Part shown: one piece after another, positions 43,736 to 52,516 of the stretch
Layout of the letters: each line of letters starts with the position of its first letter
How positions within the stretch are numbered: position 1 is the first letter of the stretch
Source of the DNA: Bacteroidota bacterium
Lineage (GTDB): Bacteria > Bacteroidota > Bacteroidia > Bacteroidales > JAAUTT01
DNA length: 64,000 bases
NCBI GenBank assembly: GCA_021779665.1
Contig: JAJYAG010000006.1
Coordinates: forward strand, 1 to 64,000
Direction of reading: 5' to 3'
Position numbers and translations under genes: made by a program
The notes under the pieces: generated by a model
Database searches by the model: none
What the model was told of the DNA's origin: nothing
What the model saw: only the letters and a program-made list of their open reading frames with translations

Positions 43736-44851
43736 GTGCTGAAGGATATGGGAGAGAAAGCGCCATTTGTATTCAAAATTTTATTGTATCCGCTTAGTCT
43801 TGTTTATGGCATTGTAGTATTCATGCGTAATAAACTCTTCGATTTTAATATTCTAAAATCGAAAGAATTTCGCATTCCGGTGATCTCGGTAGGAAATATT
43901 ACCGTAGGCGGAACAGGCAAGACTCCTCATATTGAATATCTGATAGATATGCTTTCGGGAGAGTATAAAATTGCAGTCTTGAGCCGCGGATACAAGCGAA
44001 AAACAAAAGGTTTTTTAATTGCGACCGAAAACACTCCGGTAAGTTTTATCGGTGATGAGCCCTGGCAGCTCAAGGAGAAATACCCGCACATTACGGTCGC
44101 GGTGGATTCTAAAAGGGTACGGGGCATAGAAAAACTTACACAGGAAATCCCCGACATCGATCTTATTCTGCTCGATGACGCATTTCAGCACCGTTATGTT
44201 AAGCCCGGAGTGAATATTTTGCTGATCGACTACAGCCGGCCTTTGCAAAACGACAACATGATGCCTTATGGATGGCTGCGCGAGGCTGCAAACGAACGGT
44301 ACAGGGCCGATGTGGTTATTATGACCAAGTCGCCTAAGACAATTGCACCTATCGAAAAACGCCTGGTTATTGACAAGTTGGAATTGATGGCTAATCAGCA
44401 TGCTTATTTTACCACCATCACCTATAACGAACCTGTGGCATTGCTTCCTGAAACGGCACCACTTACAATAAAAGAAATCGACGAAGGCAGGTACAGCATC
44501 CTGCTGGTTGCTGGAATAGCCAACCCCAAGCCACTTCAAAAGGAACTTGAGAAGCACTCACCCCATGTAAAACCTCTATTTTTTCCTGATCATCATTACT
44601 TCACTCAGGATGATCTGAAGAAGATTCAGGACGAATTGGAAACCATACCCGGTGAAAATAAAATAGTAATAACAACCGAAAAAGATGTTGCCCGGTTAAA
44701 GGAGTTTGCATCAGTAATGGTAGGAACCCACAACTGGTATTACCTGCCTATCAAAATTGAATTTCATCCCGGCGAAGCCGAACTTTTTTCAAAATACATT
44801 TTCCATTATGTTAGAAACAATAACCGCAACAGCCTCCTTTTTAAAAAGTAA
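43736..44851 (+). CDS. lpxK: tetraacyldisaccharide 4'-kinase
   Basis: 371 residues; the frame begins at a GTG (43736), and the ATG at 43748 is an alternative start. The Walker A-type loop of LpxK is GNITVGGTGKTPHIEYL, followed by ILLDDAFQHRYVKPGVNILLIDYSRP and the C-terminal LFFPDHHYFTQDDLKKI. It phosphorylates the lipid A precursor, so the cell makes lipopolysaccharide. Its last 44 bases overlap the start of the purine nucleoside phosphorylase gene. Confidence 0.95.
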   Translation: MLKDMGEKAPFVFKILLYPLSLVYGIVVFMRNKLFDFNILKSKEFRIPVISVGNITVGGTGKTPHIEYLIDMLSGEYKIAVLSRGYKRKTKGFLIATENTPVSFIGDEPWQLKEKYPHITVAVDSKRVRGIEKLTQEIPDIDLILLDDAFQHRYVKPGVNILLIDYSRPLQNDNMMPYGWLREAANERYRADVVIMTKSPKTIAPIEKRLVIDKLELMANQHAYFTTITYNEPVALLPETAPLTIKEIDEGRYSILLVAGIANPKPLQKELEKHSPHVKPLFFPDHHYFTQDDLKKIQDELETIPGENKIVITTEKDVARLKEFASVMVGTHNWYYLPIKIEFHPGEAELFSKYIFHYVRNNNRNSLLFKK

Positions 44852-45617
44852 AACCAATTTTGAACCTGAGTATGGCATAATCCTGGGAACAGGATTGGGA
44901 GGTCTTGTAAAGGAAATAGATGTAAAGTATACCCTTCCTTATGAAGAAATACCTAACTTCCCGGTCTCTACAGTTGAAAGCCACCATGGCAAACTGATTT
45001 TCGGAATACTTGGCAACAAAAAAGTAGTGGCCATGCAGGGCCGTTTTCATTACTATGAAGGCTACAGCATGGATCAGGTTACCTTCCCGGTAAGGGTAAT
45101 GAAATTGCTTGGTATCAAAGCCCTTTTTGTATCCAATGCCAGCGGGGGATTGAATCCCGATTACGAGGTAGGCGACATCATGATCATCGACGACCATATC
45201 AACCTGCTGCCCAATCCGCTCATCGGAAAAAACATCGACGAACTCGGTCCACGGTTCCCCGATATGAGTGCACCTTACGATCCTAAACTCATTGAAAAGG
45301 CACTCGCAATTGCCGCCAACCTCAACATCAAAGTACAGAAAGGCTGTTATGTTGCAGTAACAGGACCCTCACTCGAAACACCAAAAGAATATCAATACTT
45401 AAGAATAATTGGCGCCGACACCGTAGGTATGTCGACCATTCCAGAGGTAATCGTAGCCCGTCACATGAACCTGAAGTGTTTTGCTGTATCCATCATCACC
45501 GACCTGGGTGTTCCCGGCAAGATAAAACATGTAACCCTTCAGGATGTGCTGGATGCAGCAGGCAAAGCCGAACCGGATATGACGAGGTTGCTGAAGGAGC
45601 TGGTGACGGGGTTGTAG
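44808..45617 (+). CDS. purine nucleoside phosphorylase (trimeric, PNP type)
   Basis: 269 residues from the ATG at 44808, inside the end of lpxK; an earlier in-frame start is far less typical. The trimeric PNP/MTAP signature is present: IILGTGLGG, phosphate-binding MQGRFHYYEGY, VSNASGGLNPDYEVGDIMIIDDHINL, and purine-binding GPSLETPKEYQYLRIIGADTVGMSTIPEVIVARH. It cleaves inosine or guanosine with phosphate. Overlap with lpxK implies translational coupling. Confidence 0.93.
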   Translation: MLETITATASFLKSKTNFEPEYGIILGTGLGGLVKEIDVKYTLPYEEIPNFPVSTVESHHGKLIFGILGNKKVVAMQGRFHYYEGYSMDQVTFPVRVMKLLGIKALFVSNASGGLNPDYEVGDIMIIDDHINLLPNPLIGKNIDELGPRFPDMSAPYDPKLIEKALAIAANLNIKVQKGCYVAVTGPSLETPKEYQYLRIIGADTVGMSTIPEVIVARHMNLKCFAVSIITDLGVPGKIKHVTLQDVLDAAGKAEPDMTRLLKELVTGL

Positions 45618-45628
45618 ATTAAACGAAA

Positions 45629-45650
45629 AAATCCCCCTTTTCTGGGATTT
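45629..45650 (+). terminator. hairpin after the purine nucleoside phosphorylase gene
   Basis: AAATCCC (45629-45635) and GGGATTT (45644-45650) form a seven-pair stem with an eight-base loop, followed by ACTTT. It begins 12 bases after the stop. Confidence 0.5.
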
Positions 45651-45699
45651 ACTTTCACTCATATTAATTCGACTTTTGTCCTGAACAAATATTACAAAT

Positions 45700-46356
45700 A
45701 TGAAAACCAGGACAATATTGGCAATTCTATTTGCAACAATTCTGCTGTCATCCTGTAAAAAAGACGAATCAGACAACCCGGGCTCATCGGGTAAATTGTA
45801 TGTCCGAAGCCTGTATTCGCTTGTAACCGGAATCGTATATATCGACTGGTATTATATGGGTGATAACGGCGAATTTGTTAAAAACCCGAAGAACGGTGTT
45901 CAACCTGTGGACATGGTTGCCGAAAAGAAAAACAACCTGCAAAACACAGGCAATTACACCATTTATAAGGAGAATAACAACTCTTATATCAAGATTACAT
46001 GGTCATCGGGAAGCACAACCACCATGGGACTCAAATATCAGAACGGAGATATTTCCGAGATGGATATTATGGGTACCATGATACGACAAACCGGACTGAC
46101 CAAAAATTACAAGCTGAATGCCGCCTACCAGGGAGCTTCCACCGACATGAATTTCAGATTTAATACCGATGGCACCTTTACTTTTAAGGATTACGATCTA
46201 CAAACCTATAAATGGGAAACCTACACCGGCAAATATGAAATAAACGGCAACAATCTCAACCTTAAGTTCGATGACGATACTATTCTGCTTTGCATGATTG
46301 CCGTTCTGGATAATGGCGATCTGATTATCAACCGGGAGTATTATGAGAAACAGTAA
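45700..46356 (+). CDS. lipoprotein of unknown function (lipocalin-like pattern)
   Basis: 218 residues with a lipobox signal (ILFATILLSSC, then KKDESDNPGSSG spacer). The mature part is mainly beta-strand sequence (YTIYKENNNSYIKITWSSGSTTTMGLKYQNGDISEMDIMG, TFKDYDLQTYKWETYTGKYEINGNNLNLKFDDDTILL), as in lipocalin-like lipoproteins of Bacteroidota. The family is not identified. Short intergenic gaps on both sides suggest a single-gene unit. Confidence 0.75.
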   Translation: MKTRTILAILFATILLSSCKKDESDNPGSSGKLYVRSLYSLVTGIVYIDWYYMGDNGEFVKNPKNGVQPVDMVAEKKNNLQNTGNYTIYKENNNSYIKITWSSGSTTTMGLKYQNGDISEMDIMGTMIRQTGLTKNYKLNAAYQGASTDMNFRFNTDGTFTFKDYDLQTYKWETYTGKYEINGNNLNLKFDDDTILLCMIAVLDNGDLIINREYYEKQ

Positions 46357-46429
46357 ATCATATCCAAAAGAGTTCACATATTAATGTTCCTCGGAAGGGA
46401 TGCAGCAAATGAGAAAAATAATATTCCCC

Positions 46430-49024
46430 TCACCGCCTCATCTCCCCTCCCAGCACACACGTCTTTTTATAATGCTTTACTTCTCCCGACGGGTGATGCA
46501 GTTCAATATAAATAAGGTAAATACCCGTTTGCGCCAGACGGCCTCTGTCGTCGATACCATCCCAAAAAAAAGAGCCGCTGGTACCCAGTGATTTATTGTT
46601 GGCAAGTAACCGAATACGCCGACCAACAGCATCGAATATAATGATATTGGCAACAAACCCGGGTTTGCCGAGCTGATAGTGAATGGTTTCAACATCTTTG
46701 TAACCATCGTTGTCGGGCGAGAAGATTTCGTATTCAAGGGTAATTTCATTATCAGATTCAACATCTTCCAGAAGCTGGGAGTTCTGAGCGCCAGGAGTGG
46801 CAAAACCTGCATCGGATGCTGCCGAATGCCAGTTGGAAGGATCGGAAGTTGGATTATTATAGCGGATGCGTTCAAGCGATACTCCTGATTTATTCACCAG
46901 CATCGAAAAATGCATCTTATCGGAATAACAGAGTTCGTCAAGTGTTCCGAGACTTTTATTCAAAATTGCAACGCATCCTTCGGTATTGCTGAGAGCTGGA
47001 AAATTATTGCAAGTAAGTACAAAACGTATATCGGGTACATGATAGAGCTGCCCGAATCCCTCTTTACTCTTTGCGGCAACCAGAAAACTGTGCGGCGAAA
47101 TAAGAAAAGGGTATTCACCCAAATTAACAGGGGAATTGTATGTGGCCGAAGAACTGCGGTAAGCAAATTTCAGATCGTTGATGTTTATATACTTATCGCT
47201 GTTGTTATATAATTCAACAAACTCCTGAGTACCAGGTAAGGCATCAAACAGAATCTCGTTGATGATTATATCGCCCTTTTCAGGCATTACAGGTTTCATA
47301 AAAGAAGCAGAAAAACCAAAGGCTTTTTGTCCGGCACAAGAAGTAATATCGTCAATATTTTCAACCTTGTAGGTAGTACCAGGAAGAAACTTTTTCCTGA
47401 AAATCAAATCGACATAAATATTCTGCAGTGAATCGACTGCCATGACAAAGGGAGCGCCAATACCCTGATCGATTGAAAATGCTGATTTATTTAGTGACGC
47501 GATATTCAGCGGTTTCGCAAAATAAAGCCGAACTGTGGAATCGTTGGGCAGATAAATGTGTTCGAATTGAAACACTCTGCTGTCGGCGACTATACCTGAA
47601 ACGGAATTTATTTTACCGGGAGTGCCGCCCCGCAAATCCGTACTGGCTTTCCAGTTGTCACCGTCCAAACATGGTTGGGTAATATCAATCATTTCCATGG
47701 ACCAGCCGCCCGACTTCTTTAAATCGTCTCGATAAAAGCATTCATCATAATCAACCCAATGAATAAGTTTCCCCTTTTTATTAAGCAATCCCACATATTC
47801 TCCAGTGTTATTCAGGGTTGACGACGATAAAATTTCTATACACGGGCTGGTGGTTCTAAACTGACTGCAACCGTTGGTACTGCAAACAACTAGAAAGCTA
47901 TCTGCAGGGATATCAATTGAAGGAAAAACAAACCTGGAGCTGCCAACCAGCAACTGCCACTTCTCAAGATTGAGCTTAATGCCACTGTGATTGAAAAGTT
48001 CCAGATATTCAACATTGGGCAGCGAAACAGGCGGATCGGGATCGGCCATAATTTCGGTGATGAGTACATCGTAGGCATTTCCCGGACAATAATTCAGGTA
48101 TTGGGTTGAAGAACTCATGATGTTTCCGGCTAAATCCTTTATTCCTGAAATTGTAACCTGAAGTTTCTCCCGGCAGGGTATTCCTGAAGAAAACTGAAGC
48201 ATTATGGTTTTCCCATCGGTAAGCCACATCTTATAAACTGCAAAGCCTGCTGACAGTGTAAAATTTCCTGAAGCGGCAGAAGCAGGATCAATTTCCTCCG
48301 AGAATTTTATTACGGCCAGCGAGTCGTCAATGGCGGCAATACTTACAATTACAGGCGGAATGGTATCAGCAGACCTTTTGCCCATAACTTCAAAATTGTC
48401 GAAAAGAAATTTATTGGAACGGGTGGAAGTGTAGACACACTGAAGTCCGAAATACTTGGAATTCCAATAAGTTGTATCTCTTACCGAACCCATTTCGCCG
48501 AAACCGGAGATTCCGGCCGAATCGCAATTCAGAACCCATTCACCCTGAAAAGAACGGGTTACCATCACTGCAACTTTATTCAAAGACGCGTTTAACATTC
48601 CATTTCGTCCGTCAATTAAGAGTTTGGAAGTAAGTCCATCCTGCCGGAAAAGAGAGATATCGTCATCCGTTCCGCCAATACGCAGATAGTACCCTTTGAG
48701 TGATGAGTCGAGACGTGCTTTGTCCGACATCAGGTAAACCTTTGCATAATTGGACGATGATGGGTTAAAATCGAGCTGTGCCCTGAATTTCCAAACTGCA
48801 CCGGTCGAAACCTCTGAAGGTGTTACAAGAAAAGACTTCCCGGTAACAGCCGGAGCATTCAGATGAAGCTGCAAAGCAGCATTTACTTCAAAATGTGAAG
48901 TATCTCCAACCCACGAGGGATTATTCCGAAAGTCTCCATCATCAAAAAAATCGGTTATTTGTGCTTTAGCAGGCAATGTTACCAAAAGCAAACAATAAAC
49001 CAAGGACTTGAAGGTTCTTATCAT
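46430..49024 (-). CDS. large secreted protein with lamin-tail domains
   Basis: 864 residues with a signal peptide. In order: a concanavalin-like domain (about 20-205), an Ig-like domain (220-310), a lamin-tail domain (ITEIMADPDPPVSLPNVEYLELFNHSGIKLNLEKW, about 320-440), a second Ig-like domain (490-570), a second lamin-tail domain (IINEILFDALPGTQEFVELYNNSDKY, from about 595), and a C-terminal FlgD-like beta domain with FSPDNDGYKD and ...GSFFWDGIDDRGRLAQTGIYLIYIEL. This is the common arrangement of surface proteins of gliding or T9SS-bearing Bacteroidota. A role in attachment is likely but not shown. Confidence 0.87.
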   Translation of the reverse strand: MIRTFKSLVYCLLLVTLPAKAQITDFFDDGDFRNNPSWVGDTSHFEVNAALQLHLNAPAVTGKSFLVTPSEVSTGAVWKFRAQLDFNPSSSNYAKVYLMSDKARLDSSLKGYYLRIGGTDDDISLFRQDGLTSKLLIDGRNGMLNASLNKVAVMVTRSFQGEWVLNCDSAGISGFGEMGSVRDTTYWNSKYFGLQCVYTSTRSNKFLFDNFEVMGKRSADTIPPVIVSIAAIDDSLAVIKFSEEIDPASAASGNFTLSAGFAVYKMWLTDGKTIMLQFSSGIPCREKLQVTISGIKDLAGNIMSSSTQYLNYCPGNAYDVLITEIMADPDPPVSLPNVEYLELFNHSGIKLNLEKWQLLVGSSRFVFPSIDIPADSFLVVCSTNGCSQFRTTSPCIEILSSSTLNNTGEYVGLLNKKGKLIHWVDYDECFYRDDLKKSGGWSMEMIDITQPCLDGDNWKASTDLRGGTPGKINSVSGIVADSRVFQFEHIYLPNDSTVRLYFAKPLNIASLNKSAFSIDQGIGAPFVMAVDSLQNIYVDLIFRKKFLPGTTYKVENIDDITSCAGQKAFGFSASFMKPVMPEKGDIIINEILFDALPGTQEFVELYNNSDKYININDLKFAYRSSSATYNSPVNLGEYPFLISPHSFLVAAKSKEGFGQLYHVPDIRFVLTCNNFPALSNTEGCVAILNKSLGTLDELCYSDKMHFSMLVNKSGVSLERIRYNNPTSDPSNWHSAASDAGFATPGAQNSQLLEDVESDNEITLEYEIFSPDNDGYKDVETIHYQLGKPGFVANIIIFDAVGRRIRLLANNKSLGTSGSFFWDGIDDRGRLAQTGIYLIYIELHHPSGEVKHYKKTCVLGGEMRR

Positions 49025-49184
49025 ACAAGGAATAGTTTCAGTTTTATTGGTTCTAAAAACTTGAATGATGCATTTTGGCTGCTTTAAGTGAATACGACTA
49101 CAGAATTTGGCTGTGGCATGCAGTCTGTGGACTAAGCGAACTAAATGCCGTCTTCAAACATTATTTTATTTTGTATAAATATAG

Positions 49185-49192
49185 TATTTTTG
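49185..49192 (+). promoter_or_regulatory. TAnnTTTG-type -7 element before asd
   Basis: TATTTTTG fits TAnnTTTG and lies about 33 bases before the asd start. No clear -33 TTG at the usual spacing was found. Confidence 0.4.
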
Positions 49193-49224
49193 ACAATTCA
49201 AAAAACGTATAAAAATCTAAAAAT

Positions 49225-50232
49225 ATGAAAGTTGCTGTTGTTGGCACAAGCGGGGCAGTAGGCCAGGAATTCCTGAAAGTTTTGGAAGAAAGGAATTTTC
49301 CCCTTGACGAACTGGTATTATTCGGATCGGCAAGAAGTGCAGGAAGCACATACAATTATAAAGGCAAAAACATTATTGTTAAGGAATTAAAGCACAACGA
49401 CGATTTCAAAGGGATTGACATTGCCCTTACCTCGGCAGGCGCAAGCATTTCGAAAGAATATGCCGACACTATCACAAAATATGGCGCGGTAATGATCGAC
49501 AATTCCAGTGCTTTCCGTATGGACAACGACGTACCCCTTGTTGTTCCCGAGGTTAATGCCGCCGATGCTTTAACGCGTGACCGCAGAATTATCGCCAATC
49601 CAAACTGTTCTACCATCATCATGGTGGTTGCATTGAAACCTATTCACGATTTATCGAAAATTCTGCGTGTACATGCAGCTACCTATCAGGCCGCAAGTGG
49701 AGCTGGAGCCGCTGCAATGCAGGAACTCGAGAATCAGGTTGGAGAAGTAATGGGTAATAAACCTGTTAAGGTTGAAAAATTCAAATATCAGCTCGCTTTT
49801 AACCTGATCCCTCAGATTGATGTATTCCTGGATAATGACTATACCAAGGAAGAAATGAAGATGCACAACGAAACCCGCAAGATTATGCATTCGGATATAG
49901 CGGTAAGTGCGACTACTGTGCGTGTGCCGGTTTACCGTGCGCATTCCGAAGCCATCTGGCTCGATACCGAAGAAGAATTATCGGTTGAACAGGTGCGCGA
50001 AGCTCTGAAAAAAGCCGAAGGTATTGTCGTGGAAGATGATCCTAAAACAAGCAAATATCCAATGCCGCTGTTTGTTGCAGGGCAGGATCCTGTGTATGTG
50101 GGCCGTTTGCGTAAAGATTACACCTCTCCTACCGGAATGACCTTCTGGTGCGTAGGCGATCAGATTAAGAAAGGCGCAGCATTAAACGCCGTCCAGATTG
50201 CGGAATACCTGGTGAAGAATAAGGCGCTGTAG
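49225..50232 (+). CDS. asd: aspartate-semialdehyde dehydrogenase
   Basis: 335 residues. Motifs are [26 protein letters not shown] with the nucleotide loop, [15 protein letters not shown] with the active-site cysteine, [16 protein letters not shown], and [18 protein letters not shown] with the active-site histidine. It makes aspartate semialdehyde for lysine, threonine, methionine and diaminopimelate synthesis. It is followed by a repeat and a strong terminator. Confidence 0.97.
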   Translation: MKVAVVGTSGAVGQEFLKVLEERNFPLDELVLFGSARSAGSTYNYKGKNIIVKELKHNDDFKGIDIALTSAGASISKEYADTITKYGAVMIDNSSAFRMDNDVPLVVPEVNAADALTRDRRIIANPNCSTIIMVVALKPIHDLSKILRVHAATYQAASGAGAAAMQELENQVGEVMGNKPVKVEKFKYQLAFNLIPQIDVFLDNDYTKEEMKMHNETRKIMHSDIAVSATTVRVPVYRAHSEAIWLDTEEELSVEQVREALKKAEGIVVEDDPKTSKYPMPLFVAGQDPVYVGRLRKDYTSPTGMTFWCVGDQIKKGAALNAVQIAEYLVKNKAL

Positions 50233-50245
50233 GGGAATAGTCCAT

Positions 50246-50334
50246 AGCGATTAGTCCATAGTCCATGGCCGAACAGCCAATGGAAGAGGGAAAAAGTCCT
50301 CAGTTGACTGACGTCGGACCACGGCTTAACAGCC
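50246..50334. repeat. intergenic repeat with AGTCCATAG and ACAGCCAAT words
   Basis: This spacer contains two AGTCCATAG words, ACAGCCAATGG, GTCCTCAGTTGACTG and CGGACCACGGC in sequence. The same words occur in the galM/protease gap (7383-7461), which indicates a dispersed intergenic element of about 80-100 bases. Confidence 0.5.
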
Positions 50335-50390
50335 ATAAAAGCAAAAAGCGCGGATGAGTTATCATCGGCGCTTTTGCTTTTATCACTTTT
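50335..50390 (+). terminator. Rho-independent terminator of asd
   Basis: ATAAAAGCAAAAAGCGC (50335-50351) pairs with GCGCTTTTGCTTTTAT (50368-50383), leaving a single bulged A, and is followed by CACTTTT. Confidence 0.82.
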
Positions 50391-50453
50391 ATTTATGCTG
50401 TTACTACTATTTACTATATTTACATAAACCTAAAAACCTGGCATTCTATCCAA

Positions 50454-52361
50454 ATGAAAAACTATCTGTTTATAATGCTTACATGGATATGTGGAATTAC
50501 TTTGGGCCAGGACAGAATCAAAAATCTAACAGTTTCAATAGTTGACACCAGCAGTTCCAAATACGAACAAACTAATCAAATCTATAATTGGATAACACGC
50601 CATATTTCCTACGATTTAAAATCATATATAAAAAACTCTTCTACATCTCAAACCTCAATAGAAACTCTTAATAGAAGAAAAGGACTATGCATGGATTATG
50701 CCCAACTCTTCAAAGATATGTGCGAATCGGCAGGAATTGAGTGTTACTTGGTATTTGGATACAGTAAAGGATTTGATTATGAAAAAGGTGACTCGTTATA
50801 CAGGGCAGATCATTGCTGGAATGTGGTTCATACAGACTCGGCCTGGATTAATATAGACCCTACCTGGGGAAGTGGCAGCGTTGAGCAAAGGCCTTATTTA
50901 ACGGAGTTATTCAAAAATATTTTATTTAGAATTCCTCCCGTTGGTCAACGATCAGTGTTTGTATCAAACCCGACTGAAAATTACTTCAATTTTTCGTACA
51001 ACAAACCTAACCCCACTCATCTGCCTCTCGATCCCAAATGGCAGTTTTTGAGTTTCCCGGTTTCGATAAAGGAATTCGAATCCGACAGCTTTACATACAT
51101 CAAAAGAGCAGAATATTACAACGTCTACGAATTAGAAATGGTGAAACAGGTCCCTTGGTCGAGACAACTTTTTCTCGAAGGGATAAACGGGAAAAATTTC
51201 AACCCACGAAATAACTTTGACATCGCTACAGGATATTTATTGGAAAATCAGGATTTCAACTATAAAACATGGATAGTTAAACATGCGAATCTGAGCGAAA
51301 CAAAATGGCGGCTTAAAAACTTTTCGCAATCGCACCAATACATTATGTTATACAGCCATTCGATCGATTCGTTTATCAAATCCAAAATCGAAAAGCTGCG
51401 GTCTACTCAAAACCTCAGCAAAAATCTTAGAGAAAACATCAAAACAACCTCAAAAAGAAGCCGGAAAAGAATAGATAAAAAGGTTGAAAGCATATTCAAC
51501 CGCGAAAATGCTTTATATAGAAAAATTGTAGCTTATGAATTCAGGATTCGCAATATTCAAAAAAAGAACCTTAATAACATAGCAAAACTAAAGGACGTGC
51601 CCGCAGTTCTTTATTACGAAGTTTATCATTATATTCAAATTAAAACAGATATAGGAAAAGTAAACGCAAAATGTGATAGCCTAAACAGAAACTTAATCAA
51701 CTACATTCGACAAAGCAAAGAACTTCTGGAAAAAGATTTTAACCTTATAAACAATATATATAAATCTCTGGAAGAATTTCAACTGGCACTAACCAATTAT
51801 AAATCGGTTATCGCTCAAAAAGATAGTCGTGAAATAATCCAAAGATTCAATATGTTGGACTCTGCATACAAGAGCATTAAAAACATGATCAGTGTCAAAC
51901 AAAAAAATCTGGCACAATTTAACAAAACCATAAACCAATGCCTTTCAATTACCCGTGAAATAGTTTGGGAGCTGGAAATGGGCATGAGTGAAATCAGGTA
52001 CCATTATAAAATCTCGAAAAACGATTCGCTGGCCAACACCCTTTTCGAAAGTCTGAAAACTTCAATTGAATCAGAATACCATACGTCTATAGAACTTACG
52101 AATCTTTCGCTGGCGATAAACAGCAGCCAAACCGATTACAATGAAAATTTTAATATTCAAATAAACGCTATAAGAAAAATATCGAAACCGCTCCTGGCCT
52201 ATTTAGCAAATTACCTCGAATTTACAATTGTTAAGCAGGAAAGAGTTCTTGAAAGAGAAAAGGCATTGAGCAAAACAATCGAAAAAGCCACAGGCGCCGG
52301 AATGAAAAACCTGAAATTGAAACTGGCACAATTCGAATCAAAAAGCAAAAACACTTTGTAA
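50454..52361 (+). CDS. exported transglutaminase-like protein with coiled-coil tail
   Basis: 635 residues with a signal peptide (MKNYLFIMLTWICGITLGQ). The transglutaminase-like core (about 20-150) has a complete Cys-His-Asp triad: C79 in RKGLCMDYAQLFKDMC, H120 in RADHCWNVVH, and D135 in INIDPTWGSG. The middle (160-310) is beta-rich, and residues about 310-620 are long helical coiled-coil-like sequence. Such proteins may be peptidases or cross-linking enzymes. The long helical tail is an unusual partner for this core, and no family function can be given. Confidence 0.8.
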   Translation: MKNYLFIMLTWICGITLGQDRIKNLTVSIVDTSSSKYEQTNQIYNWITRHISYDLKSYIKNSSTSQTSIETLNRRKGLCMDYAQLFKDMCESAGIECYLVFGYSKGFDYEKGDSLYRADHCWNVVHTDSAWINIDPTWGSGSVEQRPYLTELFKNILFRIPPVGQRSVFVSNPTENYFNFSYNKPNPTHLPLDPKWQFLSFPVSIKEFESDSFTYIKRAEYYNVYELEMVKQVPWSRQLFLEGINGKNFNPRNNFDIATGYLLENQDFNYKTWIVKHANLSETKWRLKNFSQSHQYIMLYSHSIDSFIKSKIEKLRSTQNLSKNLRENIKTTSKRSRKRIDKKVESIFNRENALYRKIVAYEFRIRNIQKKNLNNIAKLKDVPAVLYYEVYHYIQIKTDIGKVNAKCDSLNRNLINYIRQSKELLEKDFNLINNIYKSLEEFQLALTNYKSVIAQKDSREIIQRFNMLDSAYKSIKNMISVKQKNLAQFNKTINQCLSITREIVWELEMGMSEIRYHYKISKNDSLANTLFESLKTSIESEYHTSIELTNLSLAINSSQTDYNENFNIQINAIRKISKPLLAYLANYLEFTIVKQERVLEREKALSKTIEKATGAGMKNLKLKLAQFESKSKNTL

Positions 52362-52516
52362 AAGATTAGAATCGGCTACTTTCATCAGATTGGATTCCAA
52401 CTTCCGGAATACTTTGCTTTATCGGGTTCTTAATTAAAGCCTGCTCTTTTCATGCTTTTGCCACGAACCACTAACCTAATAGTTAAAAGTTCAGCCAGAA
52501 GCCATAATCATACTTT

